A DNA stretch of 40,000 bases, from the NCBI GenBank assembly GCA_030674155.1, contig CM060337.1, forward strand, positions 38,154,952 to 38,194,951, written 5' to 3'. Position 1 is the first letter of the stretch; every line of letters starts with the position of its first letter. The notes under the pieces were generated by a model, which saw only the letters and a list, made by a program, of their open reading frames with translations, had not been told where the DNA came from and did no database searches. Source of the DNA: Stramonita haemastoma. Its lineage: Eukaryota > Mollusca > Gastropoda > Neogastropoda > Muricidae. Position numbers and translations under genes: made by a program. This document shows, in pieces, positions 32,007-40,000 of the stretch.

Positions 32007-32055
32007 GTACAATGCCAAGAGGCGTCACTGGCGCAGAACCAAGCTCAAGATGTAA
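32007..32055 (+). CDS. RPL39: RPL39 exon 3 and stop
   Basis: The acceptor TTTCAG|G completes the split Arg codon and encodes YNAKRRHWRRTKLKM, then TAA at 32053-32055. The basic YNAKRRHWRRTKL ending is diagnostic. The last residue is Met where Leu is usual, a conservative change. Reading across both introns gives one uninterrupted 51-codon ORF, so this looks like a functional copy and not a retrocopy. Confidence 0.95.
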
Positions 32056-32125
32056 AGCTGTTGGCCCCACTTCTGATGCATGATTCCAGTGCTTAAAATA
32101 AAAATTTCTGATTTTTATTGGATCC
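32056..32125 (+). terminator. RPL39: RPL39 3' UTR with polyadenylation signal
   Basis: A short 3' UTR. AATAAA at 32097-32102 is about 42 nt after the stop. A T-rich and GT-rich stretch downstream (TTTTTATTGG; later TTTTTGTTG) fits a cleavage region. The short UTR is typical of ribosomal protein mRNAs. Confidence 0.75.
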
Positions 32126-32249
32126 ACCTATGCATTTCATTTTTGTTGTACATGACAAGAATGTTGTGTGTTCACAAATGTTTCATACTTGTGAAGATTA
32201 AAACTGGAATTTTGTGACAATTTTTTGCTTTGATTATTGTTTGTGTCTG

Positions 32250-32266
32250 CGAGTGTGTGTGTGCGA

Positions 32267-32325
<59 letters not shown>

Positions 32326-32359
32326 GCAGTGTGTGTGTGTGTGTGTGTGTGTCTCGCTC

Positions 32360-32400
<41 letters not shown>

Positions 32401-32418
32401 TGTGTGTGTGTGTGTTGT
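32250..32418. repeat. (GT)n array
   Basis: GT dinucleotides broken by TCGCAGT and CTCGCTCTGC, ending at a reverse SINE-A copy. Confidence 0.96.
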
Positions 32419-32424
32419 GTGTTT

Positions 32425-32660
32425 TATTAACTCTTTTATTTTGAGGATAATGGAATAAGTGCTCTTGTGCTTTTTTACATCCAGTCCCCATGTGTATGCA
32501 GTTTTGTAAATTTTGTCATCTGTTCCCTCAGGCACACAATGGCCTACTCTTCCAAAAAGCGGAACAGTTATTAATATGTGTGCAAGATGTTTGCACACAG
32601 AACATCAGTTTATAGTCTCATCTGAAGGACATTTGGGGGGAGTGGAGTCGACTCTTTCCA
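32425..32660 (-). mobile_element. SINE-A, headless copy
   Basis: Reverse orientation from TTTTATTTTGAGGATAATGG to CATCTGAAGGACATTTGGGGGGAG. It lacks the tRNA-like head. Confidence 0.8.
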
Positions 32661-32672
32661 AGTCACACTTTC

Positions 32673-32674
<2 letters not shown>

Positions 32675-32719
<45 letters not shown>

Positions 32720-32742
32720 CAGAGAGAGAGAGAGAGAGAGAT
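32675..32742. repeat. (GT)n then (GA)n microsatellite
   Basis: About 20 GT units followed by GACAGAGAGAGA. Confidence 0.95.
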
Positions 32743-33302
32743 GCAGGGAATGCACTGTATATAATGTGTAGTCTTTAATTTTATTATGTCTTGTATTGTG
32801 TTTTACACCACTTAACAGATTTAATGAAATTTGAGTTTTCTCTCATGGGGAAAGTTTGTGATTGTAAAATGTAGTACTAGCACTGTTTTTTGTTTTTTTG
32901 GTTAGCTTTGTTATATTTTTTTCCCCTTGTCTGTGGGTGCATTTGGTCAGGATATATCTGTGTGACCGAAATGCTTGGAGTTTGCAAAAACGAATCATTT
33001 ATGTCTCCACTTGTCAGATCACAAGGTCAAAGTTGCACCACCAAGATAGACCCTAAATATCTTAGACATCAATGCTCACATGAAACTTTTTATTTTGCAT
33101 GAACACTTATTGGTAAAATCACTTTGTTTGTAAGGTCAAGCTACTTACTAGCAACTAGCTAAAGATTTTGGGGTTGAAAATCTGTTCCCTGCAACAAAAT
33201 ACACAATTTGATTTTCCTTTCCTTTCCAAGTGACCGAAATGGTATACTGTTTTCTATAATCATAGGACTGAAAAAGGCATCTAATATTGTTATATATCAC
33301 TT
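32743..33302. other. spacer, nothing recognised
   Basis: A/T-rich sequence. The 70-codon plus frame at 32890-33102 lacks support. Confidence 0.45.
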
Positions 33303-33737
33303 GAAGACATGGCAGATTTCTCTGTGAAATTTGGGCTGCTCTCCTGTGGGAGAGCGTGTTGCCACAAGAGAAGCACCATTCATTTTTTTGTTTCTTTTCC
33401 TGTGCTCATGTGTATTTGTTTCCATATCAGAATTTTTGTTTTAACACAAAAATCATCAGAATCTTTCAGACTGGCTGTTTTGTCAGGGACCACTCTTGTG
33501 TTGCTTTGGGTTCTTTCATGTATGCTAAATCAAATGTGTGTTGCACATTGGAACTTGGTTTATCCTTTCATCCAAAAGACTAGCACCCAGACCACCACTC
33601 ATGGTCTAAGTAATTGATGGGGGGGGGGAAACTTTTGGGCACAAATAGGGATCGAACCACCACACACTTCGAACCTGGATTTTTCGTTTTCTAGGCAGGT
33701 GTGTTGCCTCAAGACCACTGATCCACTAAAGCGGCCA
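33303..33737 (-). mobile_element. SINE-C, full-length copy
   Basis: Longest of three copies. Read on the minus strand, a class II tRNA-like head (AGTGGTCTTGAGGCAACACACC, CTAGAAAACGAAAAATCCAGG, then a GGTTCGATCCC B box) precedes a body ending in CAGATTTCTCTGTGAAATTTGG (plus-strand sense). Confidence 0.8.
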
Positions 33738-33749
33738 TGAGTTCCAGGT

Positions 33750-34150
33750 GTGATGCTCCACCATGAAATGAGTCGCTTAGCACATAACCCACTTTTCCGC
33801 TAGAAGCCATTTTAGGCAGGTGGGGGTGAGGTTGTCAATTTTGAAGGATCATAAAACTATAGCACTTATTCTACCTTCTTGTGAAATATCAAGGCATAAT
33901 TTTGTTTCCGTTTGTCTTAAAACGTGTTTTGAAAATAGTGAAGCCCTCATTCTGACCACCTATTAGGATACTAAACTTGTCAATTTCTCATTTTGTCATT
34001 TCCTGCAATCATATCATTTCAATTTATAACTATTGTAGAATTGTTCGGTTTTCATTCTGTTTCTGGTATTGTTTAGCAATTATATTGCAAATTAATAATG
34101 TGACAATAACTAAAAATTGACCTATTGTGCAATGCGACTCCTTACATGGT
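33750..34150 (-). mobile_element. inverted-repeat element (MITE-like), copy 3
   Basis: About 401 bp, reverse relative to copies 1 and 2. The left end GTGATGCTCCACCATG has two changes from the consensus. The right end CATGGTGGAGCGTCAC is intact. Flanks (AGGT left, AATT right) do not form a duplication, so the left boundary has decayed. Confidence 0.8.
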
Positions 34151-34261
34151 GGAGCGTCACAATTACTTATAGTGAGTTGGGGAAATACCTCTCTGTGACA
34201 GCTTGTCCAGGTCTTAAAAAAAGACAAGGCTAGCAGGACAAATCCAGTCTGGTTGTGGAAT

Positions 34262-34380
34262 GATTCGTGTGCCGGTGGGAACAGATGACATTTACAAAAC
34301 TGCATACACACGGGGACTGGATGTAAAAAAGGCATATGACTGCTTATCCCATTATCCTCAATATAAAAGAATAAAAAAAA
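34262..34380 (+). mobile_element. SINE-A 3' fragment
   Basis: GTGTGCCGGTGGGAACAGATGAC through CCTCAATATAAAAGAATAAAA. Confidence 0.8.
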
Positions 34381-34557
34381 TCATTTTTCTGCATGATGAT
34401 CTTGCATAGCCAATTCTGTATTGCTTCTCATTGTTTCACCATCATATTTACAGCTTATTGGCTATTGCACTAAGTTAATACAGTGTTTCCCCAGTGGCTT
34501 GTTGTGTTTTAATCTCTCCTATCTTTAATATCTATATATTTTTTCCTCTAAAATGCA

Positions 34558-34750
34558 GAAAACAAGACTTCCTAATGCAAAATGGATCCAAACTATGATG
34601 ACCCTAAAAGAAAAAATGTTGCGAAATTTCCTTCTTTAATTTTTTTTTTTTTATCAACATATGTAATGTAATCAATCACTGGAAGATGAGATGCATTTTG
34701 TTATGTGTTGTGTAGTATTAGAAGATGTGAAGAAAATAAATACATTTCAG
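34558..34750 (+). CDS. possible 3'-terminal exon with poly(A) signal (weak)
   Basis: A good acceptor (TTTTTTCCTCTAAAATGCAG|AAAAC) precedes a short frame KTRLPNAKWIQTMMTLKE, then KMLRNFLL and a stop at 34636-34638, with AATAAA at 34735-34740. No upstream partner exon or family was recognised. It could be the last exon of an unseen transcript or chance. Confidence 0.2.
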
Positions 34751-35238
34751 TAAAATATAGAAGACAGCCCAGCTCTGTGTAAAGCTTTCAACAAAAAAGC
34801 CCCAGTGAAAGTTTATGGAACATTATTTCCAATGGTAAGTCACAGTTCTGGTAGCTGACGATTTTGGATACAAATGAACCCAGGCTTGTAATTGTTGTGG
34901 TTGGTTGGTTGTTATTTTTGTATGTGTGTGTGTGTCTGGCTTTTCTTCTCTCATTATTAAAATATGATAAAAATCATATTGTAAAAAATGATATTATTTA
35001 ACGCCTCCTGCTTGCATGGGCCAATGGTCTTTTTGTAAATCAAATCATTTTGAGTTCAAGTGTAAGTTCTCTTGACTTCAACTGTGCGAGATTTAAGATA
35101 CACATTATTAATAACTCGTATCAAGAGTCACAACCCAGACAAACCGCACGAAGAGTGGTTTGGGTTGTAAAGTTTTATCTAATAGTTTTATCTAATATTT
35201 CACGCAGGCTCTCTCTCTCTCTCTCTTACATCATTCAG
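34751..35238. other. spacer, nothing firm
   Basis: Contains a GGGCCAATGGTCTTTTTGTAAATC segment at 35018-35041 that resembles GGGCCAATGGCCTTTTTTCATGAATAAA at 35688-35714. This is a shared 3'-end-like motif of a retroelement or transcript. Confidence 0.4.
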
Positions 35239-35492
35239 ACGGTGAAGATATTGTGACGTGCGAGTCAGACGACATTGTGATCCAGTACGCAAACCAACCA
35301 GACACTGAGCCAGTATGTGTGTACTGGTTTGTCAAACAGCAAGAGAAAAACATGTTAAAAGAGGAACGTGTCAAACTCGCCAGTTTGCGGAATGGGAAGC
35401 GAATCCAGAACACACTACACATGGAGACCCTATCGCGTGCTTCAAGGGACTTAGCGACACTTAGAGAACTATTACAACGGTTTCTTGGCTAG
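35239..35492 (+). CDS. unrecognised ORF, terminal-exon-like
   Basis: A pyrimidine-rich tract ending TCATTCAG precedes an open frame of about 84 codons to a TAG at 35490-35492. It reads DGEDIVTCESDDIVIQYA, later VCVYWFVKQQEKNMLKEE and TLRELLQRFLG at the end. The sequence is non-repetitive and has balanced codon use, with an acidic start and a Lys/Arg/Leu-rich probably helical second half. It looks more like a real protein end than most frames here. It begins in phase 1 if the AG at 35237-35238 is used, or at an internal Met (35253). No upstream exon was identified and the family is not recognised. AATAAA at 35709 could serve it. Confidence 0.4.
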
Positions 35493-35745
35493 CCTAGACC
35501 TAAGGGTGTGTGACAAAGACTGGACGAAAGAAAGGCTCAGAATGCCGTAACATATCCGGACAGTAAAGTGTTTCGTGTCTCGATGTACATTACTAATCAA
35601 TGCTGTGGTTTCCATGGCTTGGAGTAGCATCGTGTGTCAGCTTAAAGCAATTTTCGTTATCGTTATTCGGCAACCCTCTTCATGTATGGGCCAATGGCCT
35701 TTTTTCATGAATAAACCTTTCGAGTTCGAGTTCGAAACCTTTCGA

Positions 35746-35746
<1 letters not shown>
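35493..35746 (+). other. possible 3' UTR or retroelement 3' end
   Basis: Ends in GGGCCAATGGCC-TTTTTT-CATGAATAAA, followed by repeats of TTCGAGTTCGAG. The AATAAA plus short tandem tail resembles the 3' terminus of a LINE as much as an mRNA end. It leads straight into a (CT)n array. Confidence 0.4.

Positions 35747-35831
<85 letters not shown>
35747..35831. repeat. (CT)n then (CA)n microsatellite
   Basis: About 32 CT units with one break, then (CA)10. Confidence 0.97.
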
Positions 35832-35939
35832 GAGGTCAGGGGAGCCAATCTGAAAAAGTGATAGTCACATATAACAGGCTGTTTATTCCCCTTGTTTCAT
35901 TAGGTCGGTATGATCAAAGTACATGTATTAGGCCATGTC

Positions 35940-35977
<38 letters not shown>

Positions 35978-36239
35978 ACACTGACACACACTTTTTGTCT
36001 TTGTTTGCTTGATGTTGACTTGTAGCTTTTTGTCTAGTCCCATAGTTCGAAGAAAACTGGTTACGTTTGCGTAAAGATCAGCCCGGAGACACTGAACATA
36101 ACTAAGTGACGTAACTTCGACATTGCAGTTTTCTTCACAGTCATGTCTTTATCGGCTAAGAAATCTAGGCCTAATGACATAATACAGATTTTAATCACTC
36201 ATGTCGGAGTGAGAATTTCATCATATTTTTTTCCATTCC
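35832..36239. other. spacer with (CA)n at 35943-35974
   Basis: Otherwise nothing recognised. Confidence 0.45.
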
Positions 36240-36350
36240 TTGGTTAGAGCTCCGAGGTTCACCAATGTTGAGATTTTTTGCATAATTTTTAGGCGAACGT
36301 TTTTGCCCACCGTTAAGGTAGCCGCATTCCGACTTCGAAGGTAACATTTT
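36240..36350 (-). mobile_element. SINE-B 3'-part fragment
   Basis: Reverse-oriented match: GTTAGAGCTCCGAGGTTCACC, AATGTTGAGATTTTTTGC, CCACCGTTAAGGTAGCCGC and CATTCCGACTTCGAAGG correspond to the complement of 17846-17970. Confidence 0.6.
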
Positions 36351-36890
36351 AAACCATGGCTTATGAAACTTGACAAAAATACCAGCTGCAACAATATAAC
36401 TGGTAACACTTACAATTCCAACTATATAAAACCAGCAACAACAAAATTATCATCATAATGTTACTAGCCTATGCCTAATGACCATCTCCACTATGGCGTA
36501 TCACCCATCACAACCACCTACTACCACCACCACTGTCAAAAGCAACTTCACAACAATAATGAACAATAATGATAAATGATTAAAGCAATAGTGAAAACTT
36601 TATCTGAAGACCTGCCACGTAAAAGACCCATGACGTACCACGGCCGTACGTGCACTTTGATTATTAGGCTATCACAAGCAAGAGAAAAAAAAAAGTATTC
36701 AGTGACGCACGCGCTCGAAATTGCTCCCCCCCCCCTTCCCTTACACACACACACACACACCACACACACACACACACACACCACACACAAACACACACAC
36801 TCTTGTGATTCGGCGAACAGCGCTGTTGAGAAAGCATTTTGGCCACAAGTCTTCGCTAGGCTATCCTAGGCTAACCCATTTTTTCCTTTA
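36351..36890. other. spacer with (CA)n at 36744-36800
   Basis: Contains a C8 run and an interrupted CA array. No gene recognised. Confidence 0.45.
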
Positions 36891-36939
36891 TTGGCAGTTC
36901 CAGAATCTGCGAGTGGGTCGGGTCAAGGACATTTCAAGA

Positions 36940-37074
36940 GGTCATTTCCTTTTGATTGGTGAGGATTTTAGGAGTCGTCCAATCACGTCAACGCTTACAA
37001 AAGCAAAAGAAGTGAATTTTGTTGACAAGGCGAAACAACGTGGCAAATTCTTGCATGAGGAAAGGCTGAGCAAG
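36940..37074 (+). promoter_or_regulatory. probable promoter and 5' untranslated exon of the right-hand gene
   Basis: ATTGG (36955-36959, inverted CCAAT) and CCAATCACGTCA (36979-36990, a CCAAT box fused to a CRE-like CACGTCA) lie upstream of a segment that ends in a consensus donor CAAG|GTAAGG (exon end 37074). An open frame crosses it (GHFLLIGEDFRSRPITS...), so it could be coding. The paired CCAAT/CRE motifs and the clear start codon in the next exon favour a leader exon. Confidence 0.45.
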
Positions 37075-37643
37075 GTAAGGAAATGCATCGATTTATAAGC
37101 AAATAGATTAGATTAATCCTAAAACAAGCGATCGTGGATCGTTAAAGATCTTAGCATTTTCTATGACAGTGATCAGCTAGTAATCTATTTGCGGATTGAA
37201 TTCTTCAGCCGTATTTTAGGAGGCACTGGCGTAGGCCTTTGGCTTTGCCAAAATTTGGATGCACACGGAAAAGTCATCCAACATCACCAGTGTAAATTTT
37301 AAAAGACTTAGCTGGTTTGCAGATGAAAGTGGCTTAGATTACGAAGTGGGAAGGTTTCATTCGCAGAGAAACTGTGGTTTTGATTCTAGCTATATTTGGT
37401 GATTATCGGTGAGTATGGAATGTTTACAGTGTTAGTTGGTTTTACTTTTAGTCGGGCTGGAATAAATATTCGTCGGAGTTTTTAAACGCACGTACGCATA
37501 TAGAGTTACTAATGGCCCACATATCTAATTTAAACACAGAATGACTTACACTTACAGAAATAAGATACGGGGAATTAGTTTCAATCGAATCCCATAAATT
37601 AATGCAGAAGTTATATACTATCTCAGTATCAGTGTAGTCAGAA

Positions 37644-37645
<2 letters not shown>

Positions 37646-37731
<86 letters not shown>
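37646..37731. repeat. (CT)n microsatellite
   Basis: About 42 CT units with two breaks, abutting a SINE-A fragment. Confidence 0.97.
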
Positions 37732-37733
<2 letters not shown>

Positions 37734-37817
37734 ATGACAAGATTTACAAAACTGCATACACACAGGGACTGGATGAAAAAAAGCACATGAAAGCTTATTC
37801 CATTATCCTCGATATTC
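37732..37817 (+). mobile_element. SINE-A 3' fragment
   Basis: AGATGACAAGATTTACAAAACTGC through ATTATCCTCGATA, starting directly at the (CT)n end. Confidence 0.75.
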
Positions 37818-38039
37818 TCTCTTTCCATTTTGTCTTAAGTTGTGCCCCCCTTTAATGACATTATGCAAAACTATTGTGTTCTGGGCAGCAAACTTTAGTT
37901 ACCAAACAGCCTAATACTCTTAGACACTGTTTCCTTCTAGGATGCAGTAACCCAAATATTAGTTAGCCTATATTTAAAGCCTTTAAATAAGAGATATTAT
38001 GTTATCATATGATTTTTTTTCCCCCTGTGGATTTGTTTG

Positions 38040-38109
38040 CAGTTGTTTGTCACTCTCACCATGTATTCAGAGTATTCCTATCATTATTCAGTGTGTTGAT
38101 CAGCAGCCC

Positions 38110-38144
<35 letters not shown>

Positions 38145-38532
38145 ATCATCATCATCATCATCATCATCATCATGCATTTGTTTGTCACTGCTGTAATTTA
38201 CCATGTATTCAGACTATTCCTGTCATTATTCAGTGTATTGATCATCATCATCAGCCTCCTCCACCTCATCATGATCATCATCATCATCATCATCATGCAT
38301 TTGTTTGTCACTGCTGTACTTCACCATGTATTCAGACTATTCCTGTCATTATTCAGTGTATTGATCAGCAGCTTCATCATCATCGTCATCGTCATCATCA
38401 TCGTTATCATCATCATCATCATCAATATCAATATCATCATCATCATCATCATGATGCACTTGTTTGTCACTGCTGTACTTCACCATGTATTCTGACCATT
38501 CCTATCAGTATTCAGTGTATTGATCAGCAGCC

Positions 38533-38575
<43 letters not shown>

Positions 38576-38686
38576 CCACCACCACCACCACCACCACCAC
38601 CACCACACCACCACCACCACCACCTTCTTCTTCTTCTTCTTCTTCTTCTTCTTCTTCTTCTTCTTCTTCTTCTTCATCATCATCAT

Positions 38687-38735
<49 letters not shown>

Positions 38736-38745
38736 CACCACCACC

Positions 38746-38813
<68 letters not shown>

Positions 38814-38820
38814 CCCTTAA
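38040..38820. repeat. higher-order minisatellite with (ATC)n, (ACC)n, (TTC)n blocks
   Basis: Four copies of a ~65-bp core (TTTGTTTGTCACTGCTGTA, CACCATGTATTCAGACTATTCC, TTCAGTGTATTGATCAGCAGC) begin at about 38040, 38177, 38299 and 38459. Each is followed by a variable (ATC)n block. The last block expands into (ATC)n-(ACC)n-(TTC)n-(ATC)n-(ACC)n-(ATC)n to 38813. All three plus frames stay open for long stretches (poly-His/Ile/Ser) only because of the trinucleotide period. Confidence 0.95.
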
Positions 38821-39113
38821 CCACCCCCCTCCTCCCCCCAAGAAAATGTTTAGGGTCCCTAGTCAGATTTTAATGATACAATTTTGCTAAGTTTTTTTTC
38901 TGAAAAAAAGGCAGGAGAATGGACCAAGAAGGCAGAAAAATAGACAAGGAGGTGGCAGGAAGAAAAGGAGCAAGGCAGAAACAAAAAGAGGAATAGAAAA
39001 GAGGAAATTTCTGGCACAGAATTTTCAATTGGTGGAGATGCTTTTTATACTGACAGGACCCTGGCACCCACCTGCCCGCGGGAAACAAGTGAAGATGACA
39101 TTTCATATGTAAT
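38821..39113. other. spacer, nothing recognised
   Basis: Purine-rich patch at 38905-39005. No gene or shared repeat was seen. Confidence 0.45.
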
Positions 39114-39126
39114 CTATTCTATATGA

Positions 39127-39418
39127 TGCCGCCGCGGTAGTCGAGTGGTTAGGGCGTTGGACTCGTAATCTAAAGGTTGCGGGTTCGATCCCAGCTGTCG
39201 GCTATGGCGTTGTGCCCTTGGAAAAGGCAGTTTACGGCTATTTTCTCACCCCACCCAGGTGTAAAAGGGGTACCAACCTTGTGTTGGGGGGTTAACCCTG
39301 CGATAGACTGGCGTCCTATCCAGGGGGGAGTCTATGACTCTCAGTCGCTTAGCGCCACAGAAACCGGGATAAGCACCGGCCTGATGAGCCTTAGGCTCGG
39401 GACAGACTTTAACTTTAA
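39127..39418 (+). mobile_element. complete SINE with tRNA-Thr-like head and 13-bp TSD
   Basis: The head (GCCGCGGTAGTCGAGTGG, TTAGGGCGTTGGACTCGTAA, GGTTCGATCCC) follows a tRNA layout with a CGT anticodon position (Thr-like). It is followed by a ~200-bp body (GCGATAGACTGGCGTCCTAT, CCACAGAAACCGGGATAAGC, GGCCTGATGAGCC), a domain type I believe is widespread in animal SINEs. It ends in (CTTTAA)n. CTATTCTATATGA flanks both sides exactly (39114-39126 and 39419-39431). It is the only SINE in the window with an unmistakable target duplication, so it is probably the youngest. Confidence 0.9.
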
Positions 39419-39471
39419 CTATTCTATATGACATTTCACATGAATATAAAATATCAAATGTATTCTTCCAG

Positions 39472-39596
39472 GTTTTGGCAAAGGGCAGCAGCTGACAGGG
39501 TACACACCGTGCTGACGCTGAGTGTGACAAGATTCACTGGGGAGTCGGAGCATCATGGCAAAACTCTACGAAACGGTCAAGTCCTGCTTGTATAAG
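39472..39596 (+). CDS. exon with start codon of the right-hand gene (partial)
   Basis: The acceptor TATTCTTCCAG|GTTTTG opens an exon that ends at TATAAG|GTAAAG (39596). The coding part is 39555-39596: GCATC-ATG then MAKLYETVKSCLYK, ending in phase 0. An in-frame TGA lies ten codons upstream of the ATG, so this is a plausible true start with an 83-nt untranslated part. The rest of the gene lies beyond the right edge. Fourteen residues are too few to name the family. The exon's last ~17 bases are the first unit of the minisatellite that follows. Confidence 0.55.
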
Positions 39597-40000
39597 GTAA
39601 AGTTTAGTGTGTGTTTTCCCCTAGTCAGGTCCGGTTGTATGAGGTAATGTTTAGTGTATGTTTTTCCCCAGTCCTGCTTGTATAAGGAAAAGTTTAGTGT
39701 ATATTTTCCCTGTTTGTATAACTAAGGTAAAGTTTGTATGTCCCCCCCCCCCCCCACCCCCCAAACCTTAGTCAAGTCATGCTTGAAAAGTTTAGTGTTT
39801 TTCACCCAGTCAAGTCTCAGTTTGTATAACTCGGTAAAGTTTAGTGTATGTTTTCACCCAGTCATGTCTTGTTTGTATAATAACTTGGGTGAAGTTTAGT
39901 GTATTTTCCTCGCCTAAGTCCTGTTTGTATTAACTAAGGTAAAGTTTGTATGCCCCCCCCCCCCCCCCCCCCCCTCACCTTGGTCAAGTCATGCTTGAAA
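39580..40000 (+). repeat. minisatellite carrying an exon-intron junction in its unit
   Basis: The ~45-75-bp unit is GTCCTGCTTGTATAAG-GTAAAGTTTAGTGTATG-TTTTCCCC(T)AG with variants, repeated about eight times to the window edge. Some copies have C runs of 14 to 22 (39739-39760, 39953-39974). The first unit includes the end of the preceding exon and its donor. Later units keep donor-like GGTAAAG or GGTAATG and acceptor-like CCCCAG or CACCCAG. Confidence 0.85.

Larger units (their letters stand above)
37075..39471 (+). other. predicted intron 1 of the right-hand gene
   Basis: Runs from GTAAGG to TATTCTTCCAG. Holds a (CT)n array, a SINE-A fragment, a large ATC-rich minisatellite and an intact SINE. 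37075-37640 and 37820-38040 show nothing recognisable. Confidence 0.45.

Noticed and set aside
12909..34150. Regular ~10.4-kb spacing of the three MITE copies
   Set aside because: Starts at 12909, 23348 and 33750 are about 10.4 kb apart, but nothing else between them is duplicated with that period and the third copy is inverted. I regard the spacing as coincidence.
37599..37640. Prophage, viral or defence-type system anywhere in the window
   Set aside because: No integrase, capsid, polymerase (other than LINE RT relics), toxin or immune-effector frame was recognised on either strand.
38009..38890. 293-codon plus-strand ORF (His/Ile/Pro/Ser runs)
   Set aside because: It is a read-through of (ATC)n/(ACC)n/(TTC)n blocks. 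All three frames are open over much of it, which is expected for trinucleotide arrays without stop triplets.
39127..39204. Genuine tRNA-Thr(CGT) gene
   Set aside because: The A and B boxes are good, but the sequence continues into a SINE body and tail and is enclosed by a 13-bp target duplication, so it is the head of a SINE. The acceptor stem also does not close convincingly.

Overview
The window is a repeat-crowded piece of an animal nuclear genome, most likely a mollusc and perhaps a gastropod. That placement is an inference from split genes with GT-AG introns, dense tRNA-derived SINEs, decayed non-LTR retrotransposons, very many dinucleotide arrays, and a ribosomal protein L39 gene beginning M-G-A-H-K. 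There is no sign of prokaryotic or viral organisation. I estimate that under 3 kb of the 40 kb is protein-coding.

Layout. A minus-strand gene occupies roughly the left half. Its exons run leftwards: a 55-nt exon at 20.1 kb, an exon with a candidate start codon at 14.2 kb, a 126-nt exon at 10.5 kb, and a ~1.8-kb acidic Ser/Asp/Glu-rich exon at 6.0-4.2 kb that continues by splicing off the left edge. I do not recognise the product. The big exon is open only as eleven overlapping pieces in changing frames, with about ten apparent +/-1 indels. Exons C, A and B are clean. On the plus strand, RPL39 is complete in three exons (27.3, 31.1 and 32.0 kb), and its first coding exon carries only the ATG. 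Further right are an unrecognised terminal-exon-like ORF (35.2-35.5 kb), a probable CCAAT/CRE-type promoter with a 5' exon (36.9-37.07 kb), and a second exon with a start codon (39.47-39.6 kb) of a gene that leaves the window on the right.

Introns and spacers are filled by: (i) one abundant tRNA-derived SINE, here SINE-A, with 19 copies or fragments; (ii) two other recurrent SINEs, B and C, and a complete SINE with a 13-bp target duplication at 39.1 kb; (iii) three copies of a ~0.4-kb inverted-repeat element with ends GTGACGCTCCACCAC; (iv) a 947-bp inverted-repeat element in RPL39 intron 1; (v) LINE relics, including three 3' ends of one LINE whose tails lead into GATA repeats; (vi) minisatellites and large CA/GT/GA/CT/ATC arrays. 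I found no bona fide tRNA or rRNA gene, no CRISPR array and no operon-like system.

The most informative points are the indel-only disruption of the acidic exon, a minisatellite whose unit contains a real exon-intron junction (39.58-40.0 kb), a nested retroposon insertion with a 14-bp target duplication (25.8-26.76 kb), and a head-to-head SINE foldback within an RPL39 intron.
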